A DNA stretch of 39,495 nt from Akkermansiaceae bacterium UBA5688 (GTDB lineage Bacteria; Verrucomicrobiota; Verrucomicrobiia; Verrucomicrobiales; Akkermansiaceae). The number at the start of each line of letters is the position of its first letter. Within the stretch, counting starts at the first letter, position 1. Below, in pieces: positions 36,525 to 39,495 of the stretch. The translations under genes and the position numbers were made by a program. The stretch lies in NCBI GenBank assembly GCA_002420315.1, contig DIHU01000134.1:1-39495 (forward strand), given 5' to 3'. The notes beneath the pieces are model-generated. The model did no database searches and was not told the origin of the DNA. It was given only the letters and a program-made list of their open reading frames with translations.

Positions 36525-36581
36525 GTGCCTAACAAGTGGAGAAGCCAAGGGGTGCAGAAAGGCCTCTAGCTTAATAAATTT

Positions 36582-37646
36582 ATGAAGGTCCTACTTTTGG
36601 TTAAAAACTTTGATCTTGGTGGGACCGAGGTGCATGTTCGGGAGTTGGCGAACGGGCTGGCAGAGGCAGGACATCGAGTCTTTGTAATGTCGAGATCTGG
36701 CAGGCAGGTCGAGTATTTGAATGCGGAAGTAACTTTCATCCAGCATCGCTTCACTGATTTTGGCTTATTGGGGGCTGTATCTAAAGTGCGGAAACTCATT
36801 CGGTCTGAAAGGATCGAGATCATCCATGGACATCAGCGACTTCCGATCCTAATTTCAGCAATTGTAAAAGCGCTCACTGGCATTTTTTCTGTTGCGACGA
36901 TCCATGGTAGGCTATCATTAGATTCTCGTCCTGGTTTTATGCGCCGGTGGATTGACAGGATGATTCTTGTTGCTCCGAATCGGTTAAGCACTCTGAGAGA
37001 GAGTGATGCAGTTCGCGCAAAATGCTGCGTGATTTATAACGGAATAAGTCTTGAGGGTCGCATACCCTCGAGGAAAAAAATTCAGGGTCCCAATCTGCTT
37101 TATGCAAGCCGAGTAGATCGTCGTCATGGCCAAGCTTTGATTATCATTTTAAAGAAAATTTGGCCTTCGTTGCTGCGACAATTCCCTAGAGCAAAATTAC
37201 ATATTGCTGGCGATGGAAACCGGCTAGCAGAGGTGAGGGAAGTTGCTAAACCCTTCACGGAAGCCTCGGAACAGTCGGTGGTTTTTCACGGATTTGTGCC
37301 ATCGCTTGATCCTCTTTTTAAGGAGACTTCATTGACTTTGGGCGTGGGGCGAGTGGCGATTGAATCGTTGGCGCTCGGAATACCAGTGATTCCGGTAAAT
37401 TCTGCGTATTGGGCGCCAGTGGTTTCGCGGGATAATTATGAAGCCCTAAAAGTAGATAACTTTGTGGGGCGTCCTTTTTATGAGTTTGAGCCTGAACCGC
37501 TCCTTGCGGAACTCCTATGTGTGCTGGGCGATTTGGACAAGGTGTGCCATGAAACTCAGAATTTGAGTGAGGAAGTCTATCAAGATTTCTCCTTAACAAG
37601 AATGGTTGATCTTATTGAAGAGGTTTATCAAGAATTGGTAGATTGA
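36582..37646 (+). CDS. Glycosyltransferase, GT4-like (GT-B fold)
   Basis: The 354-residue cytoplasmic product is a GT-B glycosyltransferase. The N-terminal acceptor domain starts MKVLLLVKNFDLGGTEVHV, with the family's GG-x-E/x-H element. The donor domain has LLYASRVDRRHGQ near residue 167, LHIAGDGN near 206, VFHGFV near 233, and GVGRVAIESLALGIPVIPVN near 260, where Glu is the usual nucleotide-sugar contact. It transfers a sugar from a nucleotide donor to a lipid- or glycan-linked acceptor; neither can be read. It stands alone between the protease gene and the convergent inositol genes (33 bases to the next stop codon). No polysaccharide-export genes are nearby. Fusion or truncation is not evident; the length is normal. 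Confidence 0.9.
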   Translation: MKVLLLVKNFDLGGTEVHVRELANGLAEAGHRVFVMSRSGRQVEYLNAEVTFIQHRFTDFGLLGAVSKVRKLIRSERIEIIHGHQRLPILISAIVKALTGIFSVATIHGRLSLDSRPGFMRRWIDRMILVAPNRLSTLRESDAVRAKCCVIYNGISLEGRIPSRKKIQGPNLLYASRVDRRHGQALIIILKKIWPSLLRQFPRAKLHIAGDGNRLAEVREVAKPFTEASEQSVVFHGFVPSLDPLFKETSLTLGVGRVAIESLALGIPVIPVNSAYWAPVVSRDNYEALKVDNFVGRPFYEFEPEPLLAELLCVLGDLDKVCHETQNLSEEVYQDFSLTRMVDLIEEVYQELVD

Positions 37647-37679
37647 AGAATGTGATAGCTCCAGATTAGTGCTAGCAGT

Positions 37680-38714
37680 TTACTTCTCTCGCAGATCAAC
37701 GCGCTGGGAGGCTAGATAATCCTCAAAATCAACAGGAGCTCCAGTCTCAACAGATCGCTGGGCCGCGTTAGCAAGCAAATGTCCTAAAATACATTCATTT
37801 CGAGGGACGTTTGTTAATCGGCCTTGTGAAAGCGCTTTGGCAAAATCCTCAATCTCAGCAGTGTAAGCTTCTTTATATCGCTCTGGGAATGACTCATTGA
37901 TCGCTGGAACCTCCATTCCCTGTGAGGTATGCATCTGGACTGTATGATTCCGCTCATTTTCAGCGATCGCCATGCCGCCCTCCCCAAAGATTTCTAACCG
38001 CTGGTCATATCCATAAATCGCGTTTCGGCTCGTATCGATCGAGCAAATCAAACCTGTCTTATATTTGAGAATCACCATTACGGTATCGAGATCTGGAATG
38101 TTCCTGATGTCTTCATCGTAAGCGTGGCCATAGGCGAAGATCGAAGTGGGAGGTTCATTTCCTAAAAGAAAGATTAACATGTCGAAATCATGGATCAACA
38201 TATCGTGAAAAATATTACCTGAAATCTTTAGGTAATCTAATGAAGGCTGGGGATTGTCTCGCGAGCTTGTCTTAATAATTTTTACCGGCTCAAGGGTTGC
38301 AACCTTTGATTTGAGAGCGCGAAAATTTCGGTCATATCGCCTTTGGAATCCCAGAAATAGTGCCTTTTCTCGCTCAGCTGACAGGTCAAAACAGGTTTGG
38401 ATTTCAGCAAGAGATCTTCCAAGAGGCTTTTCTGTAAAGACATGTTTGCCAGCTTTTAAAAAGCGGGTCACACATTCAAAATGATACTGTGTGGGTGGTG
38501 AGATAATTGCGGCATCAAGCTCGTCATCTGCTAGCGCCTCTTCAATATTTTCTAGTAAAATGAAATCATTGTTTTGAACAATGTCATCCTGTGTCGAGAG
38601 ACCTGGATCAACAACGTACTTCAACTCAATAGAATCAAGGTTCTTAATCGAAGCTAAATGGAAACGCCCAGCTCTTCCGAGCCCCACAATACAAACCTTA
38701 ATACTATTTTTCAT
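37680..38714 (-). CDS. iolG: Gfo/Idh/MocA oxidoreductase, inositol 2-dehydrogenase-like
   Basis: From ATG 38714 the product is 344 residues; a GTG three codons earlier is the alternative start. A Rossmann motif G-L-G-R-A-G-R lies at 11-17. The conserved E-K-P is at 95-97 with Lys96. D-M-L-I-H-D-F-D at 171-178 supplies Asp171 and His175, matching the Lys-Asp-His set of myo-inositol 2-dehydrogenase. The family oxidises inositols or sugars with NAD(P). The gene follows inositol oxygenase by 37 bases on the same strand, so the pair is likely co-transcribed. Specificity in this family is hard to assign, so scyllo-inositol, a sugar acid or another polyol remain possible. The symbol is a best fit rather than a certainty. 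Confidence 0.78.
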   Translation of the reverse strand: MKNSIKVCIVGLGRAGRFHLASIKNLDSIELKYVVDPGLSTQDDIVQNNDFILLENIEEALADDELDAAIISPPTQYHFECVTRFLKAGKHVFTEKPLGRSLAEIQTCFDLSAEREKALFLGFQRRYDRNFRALKSKVATLEPVKIIKTSSRDNPQPSLDYLKISGNIFHDMLIHDFDMLIFLLGNEPPTSIFAYGHAYDEDIRNIPDLDTVMVILKYKTGLICSIDTSRNAIYGYDQRLEIFGEGGMAIAENERNHTVQMHTSQGMEVPAINESFPERYKEAYTAEIEDFAKALSQGRLTNVPRNECILGHLLANAAQRSVETGAPVDFEDYLASQRVDLREK

Positions 38715-38751
38715 TCTATCCACGTGTCATTTTTAACATCACTCGTTGCAT

Positions 38752-39495
38752 CTAAAATGCAATCGTGTCGGGCAGATACTTGGCAGCAAGGTCTTCATAA
38801 AAGGGCCTTAATTCCGCGACATTGGGAGGGACTGGTGACTTGGAATAGAGATCATAAGGATTAAAACGCTTAACCCATTCAAAGAGCGAGTGATCATGCT
38901 CATTCATCAAATGGTCATATGCTCCTTCTTTATGCTGTGCGTAAAACGAGTGATAGCGGATCATATACAAGGCGGGCTCAGGTAAATACTCCTTAAGAAC
39001 GTAGTATAAATATTCGTCATGACCCCATGAAAGCTGAACCTTATCGAGGCCGCAATTCGGCTCATAAATCCCATGTTTTGTATTAAAACGTGAGTCGCGA
39101 AAATCGGAATTTTCTTTGAAGAATTCGGGGTAAACAATGGATTGGGAAAACTGACACCCCACTGGGAAGGTATCACCTACTACCGCCCATTGCGGCTCCC
39201 CGAAGAGGCAAAGAACCTTGCCTAGGTCATGTAAAAATCCGGTGAGAATGAACCAATCAGGATGACCATCAGCCCGGATTGCTTCGGATGTTTGCAACAA
39301 GTGCTGAGTTTGGTCCAAATCAGTATCAGGATCAGAATCGTCGACGAGGGTGTTCAAGAACTCAACAGCTTCCCACAGGCTCATCTTCCGTTTTTCAAGC
39401 TTCGTATATTGCTCTCTTTTCTGAAGAACGAAGTCGTAGTTTTGATAAAGATGGTTTAGCCGGTAAAACTCCCGCACCGTATCTCTGGCCGGATC
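38752..39495 (-). CDS. Inositol oxygenase (MIOX), 5' end outside the window
   Basis: The frame is open to the right edge: 247 residues are visible and the true N-terminus lies beyond 39495. The GTG at 39477 is internal. It cleaves myo-inositol with O2 to D-glucuronate using a di-iron centre. All six metal ligands are present in order: His65 (QHLLQT), His89-Asp90 (GFLHDLGK), His159 (SWGHDEY), His182 (MIRYHSFY) and Asp215 (NPYDLY). Long blocks such as GEPQWAVVGDTFPVGC match the animal enzyme as I remember it nearly letter for letter. Bacterial MIOX genes are uncommon, so acquisition from a eukaryote or between bacteria is plausible. It precedes the IolG-like gene in an apparent operon. Confidence 0.95.
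   Translation of the reverse strand, partial: DPARDTVREFYRLNHLYQNYDFVLQKREQYTKLEKRKMSLWEAVEFLNTLVDDSDPDTDLDQTQHLLQTSEAIRADGHPDWFILTGFLHDLGKVLCLFGEPQWAVVGDTFPVGCQFSQSIVYPEFFKENSDFRDSRFNTKHGIYEPNCGLDKVQLSWGHDEYLYYVLKEYLPEPALYMIRYHSFYAQHKEGAYDHLMNEHDHSLFEWVKRFNPYDLYSKSPVPPNVAELRPFYEDLAAKYLPDTIAF

Larger units (their letters stand above)
36237..36581. other. Intergenic region with terminator-like and dyad elements
   Basis: No gene is supported in these 345 bases between the protease and the glycosyltransferase. They hold a terminator-like hairpin near the left end and a cluster of TACAAC/GTTGTA dyads at 36425-36524. AT-rich sequence without a Shine-Dalgarno precedes the glycosyltransferase ATG. 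Confidence 0.5.

Noticed and set aside
36524..36545. GCCTAACAA resembling an integron attC half-site
   Set aside because: No matching GTTAGGC-type partner follows at attC spacing, there is no integrase, and the next gene starts without a cassette boundary.
1..39495. CRISPR arrays, tRNA or rRNA genes, insertion sequences and prophage genes
   Set aside because: No regularly spaced repeats, cloverleaf-like sequences, transposase or phage-type proteins were seen by reading; a covariance-model and repeat search would be needed to exclude small RNAs.

Overview
The window looks like a chromosomal segment from a marine-type member of the PVC superphylum, most likely Verrucomicrobiota. The inference rests on gene content: Tat-exported DUF1552 and DUF1501 proteins beside DUF1592 and DUF1549/DUF1553 cytochromes, two large PVC-type haem-binding 'membrane-bound dehydrogenases', a tandem DUF1080 protein, a sulfatase, a ThuA-like protein, and a giant secreted protein with the C-terminal region common on exported verrucomicrobial proteins. 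No rRNA, tRNA, CRISPR array, transposase or phage gene was seen. No transporter or transcription factor was recognised.

Layout, left to right. 1-1281 (-): 3'-truncated sulfatase. 1828-3507 (+): formate-tetrahydrofolate ligase. 3585-5621 (+): secreted double alpha/beta hydrolase. 10473-5713 (-): apparent operon ThuA > DUF1592 cytochrome > DUF1552. 10909-14965 (+): tight pair DUF1549/LamG/DUF1553 cytochrome > DUF1501. 18170-15084 (-) and 18315-19394 (+): divergent PVC dehydrogenase/cytochrome and a small CxxCH protein with a squalene-cyclase-like barrel. 29433-19412 (-): run of five genes, DUF1080x2 > formyltransferase > HSL esterase > alginate-lyase-like/FN3/SGNH fusion > PVC dehydrogenase/cytochrome with a C-terminal PmoA-like domain. 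29621-30931 (+): CE15 glucuronoyl esterase. 31005-36236 (+): 1743-residue metzincin-type protease. 36582-37646 (+): glycosyltransferase. 39495-37680 (-): inositol oxygenase (5' end outside the window) > inositol 2-dehydrogenase-like oxidoreductase.

Reading the genes together (inference): most products carry export signals and suit attack on sulfated, esterified, uronic-acid-containing polysaccharides. These are a sulfatase, an alginate-lyase-like enzyme fused to an esterase, CE15, a DUF1080 protein and other esterases. Five proteins carry six CxxCH haem motifs in total, which suggests oxidative chemistry outside the cytoplasm. Inositol oxygenase makes D-glucuronate, so the right edge also leads into uronate metabolism. 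The least ordinary items are the CxxCH/squalene-cyclase-like protein, the four-domain lyase-esterase, the cytochrome/PmoA-like fusion, and the eukaryote-type inositol oxygenase beside an IolG-like enzyme. All family calls come from reading motifs by eye; no search was run.
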